Origin: Sodalis sp. Ffu
GTDB lineage: Bacteria; Pseudomonadota; Gammaproteobacteria; Enterobacterales; Enterobacteriaceae
Direction of reading: 5' to 3'
Length of the DNA: 64,000 bases
Assembly: GCA_024748595.1 (NCBI GenBank)
Contig: CP072944.1
Coordinates: 1,024,001 to 1,088,000, forward strand
This document shows, piece after piece, positions 63,781 through 64,000 of the stretch (position 1 is its first letter; each line of letters begins with the position of its first letter). Below the pieces are notes generated by a model. That model did no database searches. It was not told the DNA's origin and worked only from the letters and a program-made list of their open reading frames with translations. The position numbers and the translations under genes were made by a program.

Positions 63781-64000
63781 TTGTTGAATAAATCTAGTCA
63801 TCGCCAAAACTTTTCCAAAATCGTTATTAACTATTGATCAGCCCTAACCTGATCACAGACATATCTATAAATTATTTTATCGAATGCACATGCACCATGG
63901 CCATGGTTCCTCACCCTAGCTGGGCATCATAATCTCATATATCACAATCAGTTAAATTACCATTGTATTCTTGACATAGCTCTTTCTGCTAGACAATCTC
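63775..64000 (+). mobile_element. IS903-like left end after degQ
   Basis: AATTTTGTTGAATAAATCTAG (63778-63798) is nearly identical to the IS903-type terminal repeat core TTTGTTGAATAAATC. It is followed by AT-rich text with weak similarity to the family (CAAAACTTTTCC). Cut by the window edge; degS is not seen. Confidence 0.5.

Overview
The window is bacterial chromosome from a gammaproteobacterium of the order Enterobacterales. Gene content, protein similarity and gene order match E. coli, Serratia and Sodalis blocks (yicC/rph, guaBA/xseA, lpoA-yraN-diaA-dolP, the hldD-waaF-waaC core cluster, envC-yibQ, ubiCA-plsB-lexA-dusA-dnaB-uvrA-ssb, gltBD-sspBA-rpsI-rplM-zapE-zapG-degQ). The coding fraction is only about 51 percent: 31 apparently intact protein genes. 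Between them lie long AT-rich stretches without open frames, and where I can read these they contain decayed neighbours and decayed insertion sequences. This is the signature of a host-restricted insect endosymbiont in mid-course genome erosion, such as a Sodalis-allied or Serratia symbiotica-like lineage. Genus is inference.

Layout. 1-3.1 kb: eroded DNA with one tRNA-Ile(GAU). 3.1-11.2 kb: divergent yicC/rph, then guaA and guaB (the operon is pulled apart by about 0.95 kb) and divergent xseA. 12.3-21.4 kb: mqo, yqjA, dolP, a readable graveyard of diaA, yraN and lpoA, and an intact RNase P RNA. 21.7-30.2 kb: an LPS core island (WabH-like, WabN-like, WaaL, WaaZ-like, one broken gene, WaaC, WaaF, HldD). 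31.1-33.5 kb: yibQ and envC. 35.8-39.7 kb: ubiC-ubiA and convergent plsB. 40.2-53.9 kb: lexA remnant, dusA, dnaB, uvrA, ssb. 56.2-57.1 kb: gltB-gltD remnant. 58.0-63.7 kb: sspB-sspA, rpsI-rplM, zapE, zapG, degQ.

Biology. What survives is informational (dnaB, ssb, uvrA, dusA, rnpB, rplM, rpsI), GMP synthesis (guaA, guaB), ubiquinone synthesis plus a quinone-linked malate dehydrogenase (ubiC, ubiA, mqo), phospholipid synthesis (plsB), cell division and envelope maintenance (envC, zapE, zapG, dolP, yqjA, degQ) and a fairly elaborate LPS core. What is dying is regulatory or dispensable: lexA, diaA, lpoA, yraN, gltBD.

Repeats. A degenerate family with IS903/IS5-type ends and transposase fragments occurs at a dozen or more sites, always without an intact transposase. 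I see no new defence or mobile system. The points most worth a second look are the loss of lexA beside retained uvrA and ssb, stop-codon-loss extensions, several perfect long hairpins in otherwise decayed DNA, and the intact LPS core genes.
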